Part shown: positions 1 through 8,900 of the stretch, piece by piece
How positions within the stretch are numbered: position 1 is the first letter of the stretch
How the letters are laid out: every line of letters begins with the position of its first letter
Assembly: GCA_945897765.1 (NCBI GenBank)
Contig: CAMDGP010000001.1
Coordinates: 1 to 35,034 of the forward strand
Length of the DNA: 35,034 nucleotides
Direction of reading: 5' to 3'
Source: Chitinophaga pinensis
GTDB taxonomy: Bacteria; Bacteroidota; Bacteroidia; Flavobacteriales_D; Crocinitomicaceae
The notes under the pieces: model-generated
The model's database searches: none
Told to the model about the DNA's origin: nothing
What the model saw: only the letters and a program-made list of their open reading frames with translations
Made by a program: the position numbers and the translations under genes

Positions 1-321
1 TCTGCTAAATTATTTCAAAAAGCAACAAGAGTTGAAGCTTTTATTGAAAATGAACTAATTGGCTTAATTGCAATTTATGTTGATGAACAAAAAAAAGTAA
101 GCTTTATAAGTAATGTAAGTGTTTTAAAAAGATTTGAAGGTAAGGGAGTGGCAAAAAAGTTATTTGAGAAAACATTAAACCTACTAAAGAAAATGAAGAT
201 GAACAAAATACAACTCGAAGTGGATTTAATGAATGTGAAAGCAATTACTTTCTATCAAAAGTTAGGTTTTGAAACTTTAGATAAAGATGAAAACAAATTA
301 ATAATGAACTTAAATTTATAA
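1..321 (+). CDS. GNAT-family N-acetyltransferase, C-terminal part
   Basis: The reading frame is open from base 1 to a TAA at 319-321, giving 106 residues of a protein whose start lies outside the window. The segment RFEGKGVA, followed by a Lys/Leu-rich helix, is the acetyl-CoA pyrophosphate-binding motif A of GNAT enzymes. The downstream strand and FYQKLGF are the usual end of the fold, where Tyr often acts as general acid. GNAT enzymes move an acetyl group from acetyl-CoA to an amine; the substrate cannot be read here. The next gene starts one base after the stop, so the two are probably co-transcribed and translationally linked. With a methyltransferase next and glycan genes beyond, amino-sugar acetylation is possible, but this is inference. 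Confidence 0.85.
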   Translation, partial: SAKLFQKATRVEAFIENELIGLIAIYVDEQKKVSFISNVSVLKRFEGKGVAKKLFEKTLNLLKKMKMNKIQLEVDLMNVKAITFYQKLGFETLDKDENKLIMNLNL

Positions 322-322
322 T

Positions 323-1066
323 ATGAGTAGAGATTACAATAACGAATTAAAGGATACCAAAGATCATAAATACGCTTACTCATTTGACTTTGATGTGATG
401 CACCCATACATGCTCAAATCATTTGAACCATTTTTTAAAGATGGCAACTTTTTAGAATTAGGAAGCTTTAAAGGAGACTTTACAAGACGTTTTTTACCGC
501 ATTTTGAAGATATTACTTGCGTTGAAGCTTCTGATGAAGCTATTGAAATTGCTAAAAAAGAATTTGGACCTAAAGTTAAGTTCATTAACTCGTTATTTGA
601 AACTGCCACTTTGCCAACCAAATACGACAATATTGTTTTAACTCATGTTTTAGAACATATCGATAATCCTGTAGCTGTTTTAAAAAAAATTAACGACGAA
701 TGGTTAAGTGAAAACGGACGATTCTTTTTAGTTTGCCCAAATGCCAATGCACCATCCCGTCAAATAGCTGTAAAAATGGGGTTAATCAGCCATAATTCAG
801 CAGTGACTCCTGCTGAAAAAGAACATGGACATAACATTACATATACGCTAGACACCTTAGAAAGGGACGCAAAAGCTGCTGGATTAAATGTAGTTCACCG
901 TTCAGGTATTTTCTTTAAAGCATTGGCAAATTTTCAATGGGATAGATTACTTGAAACAGATATCATTTCACCTGAATATTTAGAAGGATGCTACCAGCTA
1001 GGTCAACAGTATCCTGATTTATGTAGCAGTATCTATTTAATGTGCGAAAAAGGTCCAAAGAAATAG
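323..1066 (+). CDS. class I SAM-dependent methyltransferase
   Basis: This 247-residue soluble protein has the Rossmann-type methyltransferase layout. The SAM-binding motif I is FLELGSFKGDF near residues 43-53, an acidic residue that would hold the ribose is E69 in VEAS, and LTHVLEHIDNP near 106-116 is the motif IV/post-motif region typical of the Methyltransf_11/23 families. There is no signal peptide or membrane segment, so it acts in the cytoplasm. The start is the ATG one base after the GNAT stop. Members of this group near sugar-modifying genes often methylate nucleotide sugars or lipid-linked glycans; the sequence does not show the acceptor. No clear terminator follows, only T-rich DNA. 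Confidence 0.85.
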   Translation: MSRDYNNELKDTKDHKYAYSFDFDVMHPYMLKSFEPFFKDGNFLELGSFKGDFTRRFLPHFEDITCVEASDEAIEIAKKEFGPKVKFINSLFETATLPTKYDNIVLTHVLEHIDNPVAVLKKINDEWLSENGRFFLVCPNANAPSRQIAVKMGLISHNSAVTPAEKEHGHNITYTLDTLERDAKAAGLNVVHRSGIFFKALANFQWDRLLETDIISPEYLEGCYQLGQQYPDLCSSIYLMCEKGPKK

Positions 1067-1112
1067 ATTTTTCTTTTTCCAAAATTTTACTGATTTTCTT
1101 TCTTTTATTGTT

Positions 1113-1142
1113 TTTGGTTCTAGGTTTTTTGACCTATCTTTG
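1113..1142 (+). promoter_or_regulatory. Bacteroidota-type promoter upstream of the 49-codon remnant
   Basis: TTTG at 1113-1116 and TATCTTTG at 1135-1142 match the -33 (TTTG) and -7 (TAnnTTTG) elements of the major Bacteroidota sigma factor, separated by 18 bases. Transcription would start near 1146-1149, about 15 bases before the ATG at 1162. This is the best two-part match I found in the window, and it drives a gene that is broken. Confidence 0.6.
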
Positions 1143-1161
1143 ATTTTTAACTGTGTGCTAT

Positions 1162-1311
1162 ATGCAAAGGAAATTATACTTACATACGATTATTTTGTTC
1201 ATGGCATATTTTCACTTATTTGGAATAAGTGCCCAAACGAATTTTGTGCTTCCCAAGGAAAATCAGACCTTTTTAAATAGTGAAAACATCGTATTTCAAA
1301 ATTTGAGTTGA
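1162..1311 (+). pseudogene. 5' remnant of an exported protein gene (signal peptide plus ~24 residues)
   Basis: The ATG at 1162 opens 49 codons ending at TGA 1309-1311. The first 25 residues are a clear signal peptide (basic start, hydrophobic core, ISAQ cleavage region). The mature part holds PKENQTFLNSENIVF, which aligns with PFNTKTVLSTEQIPF in the giant cargo encoded at 5904-13385, where it begins an Fn3-like strand module. The natural product therefore looks like the start of a larger T9SS-type surface protein. The frame stays open after the TGA to a stop at 1447-1449, but the codons do not continue a recognisable domain. With the intact promoter upstream, this reads as a gene that lost its body by deletion or decay. 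A real 49-residue secreted peptide cannot be excluded. Confidence 0.55.
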
Positions 1312-1432
1312 AAAATGTTCGTTTTTTCTACAGGTAGTGTATCTTTAATTGGTAGAAACTTGAATATTTGTGTGATTTGGAAGTTAAAATACTCAGTTCG
1401 AAGTCATCTCACTAATATAATTAAATACTTAA

Positions 1433-2392
1433 ATGAAAGTCCTTCTTAAAAATTTTTTTAGTATTACAATTCTTTTTATTTCAATTTACCTAATTTACTA
1501 TTATTTGGATAGAAAGGACTATATTACTTTTTTCACAAAGCTAAGTCTATTTGAATGGATAATTATTTCAACACTTGGATGGCTAATAATGATTTTAACA
1601 ACAATAATAACATTTGATCTAAGGATTCCTGACAAGAAAAAATCAATAAAAGAAATAATTACTTATCCGCTATTGCAAAGTTTATGGGGGTATCTAATTC
1701 CATTTCAAGGAAGTGTTATTTTTTCTCTTTTTTTCTTTAAAAAGGTACATAATCTATCCGTTTTAAAATCACTATCTGTAAATTTGGTTTTCTGATTTAT
1801 GTCTTTTATTTTAACAGGAATCTTTGGTTTGTTCTATTTAATGACAAATAATGTAGAAAACATTTACCTCTTATTTATTTTTATTCTATTTTTATTAATT
1901 GGCTTTTTTCCATACTTTTACAAGGTAATTAGACCACGATTTAAAAATGTAGAATTTAGGATATTTAAAAAATTATTTATAAACTTTGACGGAATTTTCT
2001 TAGGTATTCAAGAATCATTTAAACTAACAATCGAAAATAAAAAAATTCTATCCACATACGTATTAAGACTTTTTTTACTTATTGGCTGGTACTACTTAAT
2101 AGTAAGGTTTTTAAACTTTGAAATTTATTTATCTGAGGTTATTATATTATATTTATTTTTGGAACTATCAATTATTTTAAAAATCACTCCAGGAAACTGG
2201 GGAATACAGCAGATAATCGTAGGTTTCGTTTTTACGGCAATCAATAAACCACCAGAATTTGCAATAATTGTAACAACAACAGCCCTTATTAGTATTTTTT
2301 TTCTGACTTTTACAATTGGTCTAGTGGCAAATTTCTTTTTCTTAAAATCTATAAAAATTAATTCTCTTAAATCAATATTCTCTAAAATATGA
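1433..2392 (+). pseudogene. LPG-synthase-TM/UPF0104 flippase-like membrane protein, split by an in-frame TGA
   Basis: Two same-frame segments, 1433-1795 (120 codons) and 1799-2392 (197 codons from an internal ATG), are separated only by TGA at 1793-1795 and one Phe codon. Joined, they give about 319 residues, the normal length for PF03706 (lysylphosphatidylglycerol synthase TM region, UPF0104/AglD-like). There are multiple hydrophobic helices, and the late TPGNWGIQQ segment is the family's Pro-Gly-rich signature. The stop falls in a hydrophobic run (LVF-stop-FMSF), where TGG for Trp is the simplest ancestor. Known roles of the family include flipping or handling polyprenyl- or glyco-lipids. 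The end overlaps the next gene's start by ATGA (2389-2392). Either this is a nonsense allele or sequencing error, or the second half is made alone by reinitiation at 1799. Confidence 0.75.
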
Positions 2393-3339
2393 AAATTTCT
2401 ATAGTCGCTCCTATGTATAACGAGGAGTCTAACATCGAAACAACCATTACAAAAGTAAAAGCAGAACTTTTATTAAATAACTACAATGATTTTGAATTAG
2501 TTTTTGTTAACGATGGTAGTAAAGATAAAACCTGGGAAAAAGCAATAGATATAGCTAAGAATGATGATCATCTAAAAGTTGTTGGGTACAAAACTAATCA
2601 AGGTCGTGGAAAAGCTTTGAGAACAGGTATTGACAATGCAGTAGGGGATATAATAGTCACAATCGACTTTGATTTGTCTTATGATGCAAGTCACATTACA
2701 AGAATGATCAAAGAATTAGAAGTAAATGAAAATGTAGATGTAGTTCTCGCCTCATGTTACATGCCTGGAGGTCAAACTATAGGAATACCCAAATTTAGAC
2801 TGTTTATTTCAAAAACAGCAAATTTATTATATCGTTTTGCATTTTCACCTCAAATATATACCTCTACTTGTGTAGTAAGAGCATACAGAAAAAACGCTAT
2901 TAAATCTCTTGATTTGGAGTCAAATGACAAGGAAATTCACCTAGAAATAATCTCTAAATTACTTGCAAATAATTATACTTTACAAGAAATACCTGGAACT
3001 CTTACAAGAAGACAAATGGGTAAATCCAGTTTTAAATTTAGAGCTCATTCAATCTCTCATATTTTATTTTTTATTCAAGAAAGGCCATTTGCATTGTTTG
3101 GTATAATTGGATTAATGTTGATGACAACTGGTTTTATTTCTTCTCTCATATTAATATTAACAAGATTTGGTAATATTAATGGATTTGATCACACTTGGAT
3201 TTCTAGAGTCTCTTCCCCAAGTTTTGTTATAATTTTATTTCTAGCTGGCTTCCAATTCTTGGGTCTCGGATTTTTAGGAATTCAAAATAGTTTACTTAAA
3301 AAGGAACTTTTCAAGATTCAAAGCAAGTTGAAGGGATAA
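2389..3339 (+). CDS. DPM1-like polyprenyl-phosphate glycosyltransferase (GT2) with C-terminal membrane anchor
   Basis: This 316-residue protein starts with the GT2 nucleotide-sugar fold: IVAPMYNEESN near 5-15, VNDGSKDKT near 40-48, and the metal-binding acidic motif DFD at 93-95. RRQMGKSSF near 200 resembles the basic acceptor-side loop of dolichyl/undecaprenyl-phosphate sugar synthases. Two hydrophobic segments near 232-260 and 275-300 form a membrane anchor, as in the DPM1/ArnC-like subgroup. The expected reaction is transfer of a sugar from a nucleotide donor to polyprenyl phosphate on the inner face of the inner membrane. The start overlaps the preceding flippase-like gene (ATGA), so it is probably translationally coupled and could be affected by the upstream nonsense codon. 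The sugar identity cannot be read. Confidence 0.85.
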   Translation: MKISIVAPMYNEESNIETTITKVKAELLLNNYNDFELVFVNDGSKDKTWEKAIDIAKNDDHLKVVGYKTNQGRGKALRTGIDNAVGDIIVTIDFDLSYDASHITRMIKELEVNENVDVVLASCYMPGGQTIGIPKFRLFISKTANLLYRFAFSPQIYTSTCVVRAYRKNAIKSLDLESNDKEIHLEIISKLLANNYTLQEIPGTLTRRQMGKSSFKFRAHSISHILFFIQERPFALFGIIGLMLMTTGFISSLILILTRFGNINGFDHTWISRVSSPSFVIILFLAGFQFLGLGFLGIQNSLLKKELFKIQSKLKG

Positions 3340-3348
3340 TTAAAATTC

Positions 3349-3918
3349 CTAACTTGAAAAATCCTTTCCTTCGTACGCCTTTTTTTCTTTAACCACTTTA
3401 CAAGGTGATCCTAAAGCAATAGAGTTACTTGGAATATCCTTAGTTACAGTAGAATTAGCGCCAATAATTACATTGTTACCTATTGAGACACCTGGCATGA
3501 TTACAGAATTCATACCAATCCAAACATTATCACCTATAATTATAGGACCTACATCTTCCCAAATATCATAGTCTATAGGTGAATGATTTGCACTTATTAA
3601 ACCAACATTAGGCCCCATTCTTAAATTGTGACCTACAATTATCCCACCTTTCCCCTGTACATAACAACCTGAATTTAAACCCAAAGGTGAATTATTACCA
3701 ACTTTAATTTTATTTTTATGTAAAACAATTGAAGTGAAATGAACTGGCCATTGAATTGAACCATTTATTCTTAAAATTTTTTGAGGTACAAAATATAATA
3801 AACAATAAATAAAGTTTACACCTTTTGATTTTGAGTAAAAAATTGGCCTAATGAAAATTAGAAGTATTTCTATTTTTTCAAAAAATATAAATATTTTAGG
3901 TCTTTTAATAGCTTTCAT
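3349..3918 (-). CDS. hexapeptide-repeat (left-handed beta-helix) acyltransferase
   Basis: This 189-residue protein carries repeated hexapeptide turns, for example IIIGDNVWIGMNSVIMPG and VSIGNNVIIGANSTVTKD, that build a left-handed beta helix as in NodL/maltose O-acetyltransferase and serine acetyltransferase. The ANHSP segment supplies the conserved His used as catalytic base. The end ALGSPCKVV is the typical last turn. It would acetylate a sugar hydroxyl from acetyl-CoA. The N-terminal 60 residues are less typical and may contact the acceptor. The start overlaps the end of the upstream membrane protein by 14 bases, so the two form an operon. Its stop lies only 9 bases from the convergent GT2 stop, with no visible terminator between them. 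Confidence 0.85.
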   Translation of the reverse strand: MKAIKRPKIFIFFEKIEILLIFIRPIFYSKSKGVNFIYCLLYFVPQKILRINGSIQWPVHFTSIVLHKNKIKVGNNSPLGLNSGCYVQGKGGIIVGHNLRMGPNVGLISANHSPIDYDIWEDVGPIIIGDNVWIGMNSVIMPGVSIGNNVIIGANSTVTKDIPSNSIALGSPCKVVKEKKAYEGKDFSS

Positions 3919-5875
3919 TTAAACTTTTTAGTGTTATAAATACCTCTTTTGACTTACTATCTTTGAAGATGCTTTTAATATATGGCCTTAAAAAATCAGG
4001 AATATAATTTGAATTTTTCCCAAACATAAATTTAATTTTATTTTCCCTGATAAGATTTACTAATAAAATATTTAAACTATCTAAATTCTTTTCGGTCCCG
4101 TGTATGGAAACATATAAAGAAACTAAAGGAGCCTTAGGTATTAACATTTTTGCTTCACCATTAGGGAAATCATTTTTTATAAACATTTCTGCTTTTGTAT
4201 AAGAAAATAAAAATGTATTGTTAATGTGTCCCGGTAGAAAATTACCAACTAAATGTTCTAAATCATTATATTTTTCGTAATCATTTTTGTCTTCAAATTT
4301 GATACCAGTTCGATTTTTTATTTTCGAAACCTCAAAAATAACATTTTGTATGTAACTAAGTGAATATCGTTCATGATAAAAAACCTTAGCATCATGTGCT
4401 ACATTATAACTTCTAAATCCGAAAAAGAAAAAACAAACTGGAATAAGGATTGATGAAAAAATTATTGAGTACCTTTTTTTAATAAAGATTAAAAAATAGC
4501 ATAAAATAAGTAGCGAAATTAGATTAATAAGCGGCAACATTGTATAAAATAAAAACTGACTGGCGCCAAAAGAATAAAATAACACTTGCCAAACTAATGC
4601 TGAAGTTGATATACCAATAAAGATAAAAAGAAGTAATATTTTATTTGAGTTACTTTGAATTTTTAACCTAAAGTTTTGAAAGTTAGTAATAAAGAAATAA
4701 ACTAAAATTAAAAGTATTGGGAAGAAAATAACTATACCTTGTATTAATTTTTCTATTACAATTATTAATCTATGTTTTAATGTTGGAATTGTAAACAATT
4801 CATTTAATCTTAAACTAGGTGTTGAAATATATTGTTCTGTCGGTTTAAATGCAAAGTAAAAAGCACCAATTGCAAGAGCAATTATTATTGTATTTTGAAT
4901 TAAACTTAAATTACTTTCTTGATTAAGTTTCTTTCTAAAAACAATCAAAATTAAAGAAATAATAAACAAAATTGATAAAATTGTTGGTGCTAGTGTAATA
5001 CTTAAAATGGGGAGAAATAATAGAACTAAAAAAGAATTTGTCTTTTCTTTATTATTTGAAAATAGGGTCAAAAAAAGCATTACAACGAGGTAAGCAATGC
5101 AAACGGTAAGCCCTTTCCATTCGTCAAAGGCATTAATAAAATAATTACCGGAATATTTTAAATAAGGTATTTGTTCAAAATCTTTAAGGTAGAAACCAGT
5201 AAATACAACAGACAAAACACCAAATAAGTACAAATACCATTGTGCCTTCCATCTTTCCAAAAATCCCCAAAAACCGATTGTTATAATTGAAGATAGCATA
5301 GGGAAAACAATTAATTGTTCGGTAACCCAAAAATTTAAGTTGAACATTGTCCCCAAAGTTCCTATTGTCCAAGCTTCAAAATAATGATAAGGATCAACTC
5401 CATCAGGTAAATTTAAATAATTAACATTTACCGATTCAACACCGGTATTAACCAAGAAATCTGCCCTCAAGACATGTTTTAAACTATCCATGTTTGTTAC
5501 AACAGGGAAGAAATCTCCGTCGAGCAGTGTAAAATATCTCCAGGAAAAAAATGTAATCAGAGGGATCAGAGAAATACTTAAAAAAAATAACTCTTTTACA
5601 TTAAAAAGTTTCTTTAGATTAATGTTATAAATTTTAAAATTGTTCTGTTTCCATAGTAGAAACATGAGTAGAATCAGAATTATATTAATTGATTTGAAAT
5701 TTGTTTTTAAAATCGCAAAAAATGGAACCAATGTAAATAACCCACTAAATAATTTTATAAAAATAATATTGAAATTGTTGAGTTTGTTTTCATTAATAAA
5801 TAAATGAAAAACAAAATTTCCAATCAAATAAATAAAAAAGAATGATAAAACTAGAATAAAAAAGAATAAAATCAT
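3905..5875 (-). CDS. large polytopic membrane protein, GT-C-like, probable glycan enzyme
   Basis: This 656-residue protein has about a dozen hydrophobic segments over its first ~500 residues, then a soluble C-terminal domain of roughly 150 residues. An early loop near residues 118-170 contains DGDFFP, NMDSLKH and LPDGVDPYHYFEAW, an acidic and aromatic loop after the first helices like the catalytic loop of GT-C glycosyltransferases. Such enzymes use polyprenyl-phosphate sugars as donors on the periplasmic side, which fits the DPM1-like synthase and flippase-like gene next door. I do not recognise a named family; an O-antigen-polymerase or other polysaccharide-assembly role is also possible. 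Codons are strongly A/T-ending. It is the first gene of a two-gene operon, diverging from the giant cargo gene across 28 bases. Confidence 0.6.
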   Translation of the reverse strand: MILFFFILVLSFFFIYLIGNFVFHLFINENKLNNFNIIFIKLFSGLFTLVPFFAILKTNFKSINIILILLMFLLWKQNNFKIYNINLKKLFNVKELFFLSISLIPLITFFSWRYFTLLDGDFFPVVTNMDSLKHVLRADFLVNTGVESVNVNYLNLPDGVDPYHYFEAWTIGTLGTMFNLNFWVTEQLIVFPMLSSIITIGFWGFLERWKAQWYLYLFGVLSVVFTGFYLKDFEQIPYLKYSGNYFINAFDEWKGLTVCIAYLVVMLFLTLFSNNKEKTNSFLVLLFLPILSITLAPTILSILFIISLILIVFRKKLNQESNLSLIQNTIIIALAIGAFYFAFKPTEQYISTPSLRLNELFTIPTLKHRLIIVIEKLIQGIVIFFPILLILVYFFITNFQNFRLKIQSNSNKILLLFIFIGISTSALVWQVLFYSFGASQFLFYTMLPLINLISLLILCYFLIFIKKRYSIIFSSILIPVCFFFFGFRSYNVAHDAKVFYHERYSLSYIQNVIFEVSKIKNRTGIKFEDKNDYEKYNDLEHLVGNFLPGHINNTFLFSYTKAEMFIKNDFPNGEAKMLIPKAPLVSLYVSIHGTEKNLDSLNILLVNLIRENKIKFMFGKNSNYIPDFLRPYIKSIFKDSKSKEVFITLKSLNESY

Positions 5876-5882
5876 ATTTTTG
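5875..5882 (+). promoter_or_regulatory. -7 promoter box of the giant cargo gene
   Basis: TATTTTTG matches TAnnTTTG and lies 21 bases before the ATG at 5904. No convincing TTTG lies at the -33 spacing. Its first base belongs to the start codon of the opposite gene, so this promoter overlaps the divergent coding region. Confidence 0.45.
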
Positions 5883-5903
5883 TTTAATTAGTATCAATGA
5901 TAT

Positions 5904-8900
5904 ATGAAAATTCAATTATTAATACTTTTTTTTGCATCTAATTTATATGTCTTAGGACAAGCACCAAATAACATTTCAGGATTGAAATTATGGTATAATG
6001 CTGATTCAGTAAACATAGTTGGTGGTAAAGTCACACAAATTTTTGATCAAAGTGGACTTCAAAATAACGCAATTCAGAATTTAAGTTCAAAACAGCCAAT
6101 TGTGATAAATAATGTATTGAATGGTAAAAAATCTATTAGGTTTACCTCAACAAATGAAATGGATATTTCGGGAGTTCAATTAAATTCATCTGCCCCACAT
6201 ACGATGTACTTTGTTGTCAGTAATTTAAACTCTGGAAATTCCGTTTCAACGTTTTTTCAAATCCAATCAAATGGCACTTATAATAGCTGTTATTCTATTC
6301 CTTCAGGCACATATAAATCTTCATATGGCACTTTTACTGCTGGATCCAGATCGAGCAATCCTCTTGCTCTTTTCAAGTCAACCAATTTATATACCGTTAG
6401 TAACCCAAATTATTTTAAAATTTCATTCGATGGTAGCAGTTCGACTAACATTAATAGTTTTAATTATTTTAATAACAATCAAACACAGTTAAAAACGGCC
6501 GGTACCAATGGTCTTTCAAATAATTTTTCAAAAATAGGATGTACAACTACAAATTTTAGTTTTATTGGTGATATATTGGAAGTTATATTTTTTGAAAGAA
6601 ATTTATCTGCTTCCGAAAATAATATAATTGAGTCTTACTTGAAAAACAGATATATGCCGATTCTTGAGTTGGGTCCAGATATTTTATCCTCATATGGGTT
6701 TCAAAATTACTCATTAAACGCAAGTTCAAATTTTCAAGAATACCAGTGGAATACTGGTGAAACAACTTCAAGTATTGTAATAAATGAACCAGGTCAATAT
6801 TGGGTTCAGGTCAAAGATCGTTTTGGAATAATAAGTTCAGATACGATTAACCTAACTCGTCCTGATTATTCAGTGATTCAACTATCAAACCAAACAATTT
6901 GTTACAATAGTAACACTTCAATAGCTGCTCAAATTCCTGCAGGAGATTATACTTTTGTTCAATGGAGCGATGGAGTTACAACTCAAACTAGAACAATTAC
7001 TCAAACAACAAATTTAAATTATACTTTAAAAGACAATTTAAATAATACTAAAACATCAAATACGGCAACCTTAACCTATGATAATACATTGCAAAATGTG
7101 AGTCTAGGTAACGACACTACTCTATGTGAGGGGAATTTTATTCAATTGCAGGTAACCTCTCCATCTATTATTACCTATTTATGGAGTACAAACAATACAA
7201 CTCCCTCAATAACTTTGGTTAACTCAGGAGTTTATTCGCTTGAAGTTTCAAATTCAAATGGTTGTTCAAAAAATGAAACTATTCAGGTTACCATTCAAGG
7301 TCAATCACCAACTATTCAAATAAATTTTCCAACCCAATTTTGTCTAAATGAAAGCACCCCGTTTTCAGAATCTAGTTTCGTGCAAAATGGAGAAGCTATT
7401 GGATTTCGCGAATGGAATTTCGGAAATAATACCTATTCTAACTTGTCTTCAGGTGCATTCGTAAATTCCATTATTGGAGATTATAACGGAACGCTAACAG
7501 TTACCTCAATTGGTGGTTGTCGGCATACGCAAGCATTTAGTTATTCTGTTCGACCAAAACCAACTGCAAGTTATACTTCACCACTTTTATGTGATAATGT
7601 TTCTGGATTGTTTACAAATATAAGTTCAGCACCTTCAAGCACAATTTCAACCTCACAATGGTTAGTAGATGATATTCTTAATGCCTCAACAATCAACTTG
7701 AATTATGCACATCCTGTAACTGGAAATTATAATTTAAAGTTAATTGTTACCAATGGATTTGGTTGCAAAGACACAAGCTCTCAAACGCAAAGCGTTATAA
7801 ATACTTATCCCATTCCAAATGCATCTAGTTTAATAGATCCTTTTAATACTAAAACAGTACTTTCAACAGAGCAAATTCCATTCAGTTGGTCTAGTGTTGC
7901 TGATAATTACTTTTATGAATTACAATTTTCAACTTCTACTTCATTTAATTCGATTTTATATTCACAAACTACAACTCAAATCAACTTAACGACTGCTTTA
8001 AATAATTCAGGAACTATTTTTTGGCGCGTAAAAGCTAATAATCCGTGTTTATTGGGAGGAACAAGTCAAGTCTTTTCAATACAATCAGTTACTATTGCTG
8101 ACAGTTTACGTCTATGGCTAAGAGCGGATAGAGGCACAACATTAAATGGTTCAACAGTTAGCTCTTGGTTAGATCAAAGCCAAACTAACCTTAATGCCTC
8201 TCAATCAACTGTGGAGAATCAACCGACATTTGTTTCTTCAAATCCAGTTTTAAATGGTTTCTCCAGTGTTCAATTTGATGGAACAAATGATATGTTAAAT
8301 GGAGGTTTAATTCCACGTATTAACACTAATTCACTTTCTGTTTTTGCTGTTGCAAGTGGAGGGAATCAATCTACAACAAATGCTGTTTTACTTTCAAGTG
8401 GATCGGCAACAAGTGGTTGGTGGTTGTCTCGCAGAGCAAGCGCAGGAAGAATAGGTGTACTTCATAACAACAATACTTTACAAGGAGCAACCGCAACTTT
8501 ACCAACTTCAGGATATAACTTTAGATTGTTTGGTTATAAAAAAGTTTTTGGAAACTCTGCCTTATTAAAAGTCAATGGTACTAACGAAATTTCGTCAACA
8601 GCAGCAGTTGCAATAAATGGTTTTACTAATGCCAATTATCAAGTTGGGGCTGGAAGTGGTGCTAATTTCTTAAATGGAGATATTGCTGAGGTTATGGTAT
8701 TTACTAAAACACTTTCAACAGAGGAGCAAACTGGAATTGAAAAGTATTTAATGGATAAATACACGAAACCTGTAAACATAGGTCCTGATATTTCAATGAA
8801 TTATGGTTTTTGTGATATTACTCTAACTTCTAATGCGTTTTTTGAATCTTATATATGGAACACAGGCGCATCGACATCAAGTATTGAAATAAATGAACCG

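Noticed and set aside
1309..1795. Two in-frame TGA codons where Trp would fit, suggesting TGA recoding
   Set aside because: TGA clearly serves as the normal stop elsewhere in the window (ATGA overlaps at 2389, 32970 and 33893, and the ends of maf and the serine hydrolase), and Trp is coded by TGG throughout. Mutation is the simpler reading.
3340..3348. Terminator between the convergent GT2 and acyltransferase genes
   Set aside because: Only 9 bases separate the stops and no hairpin is present there.
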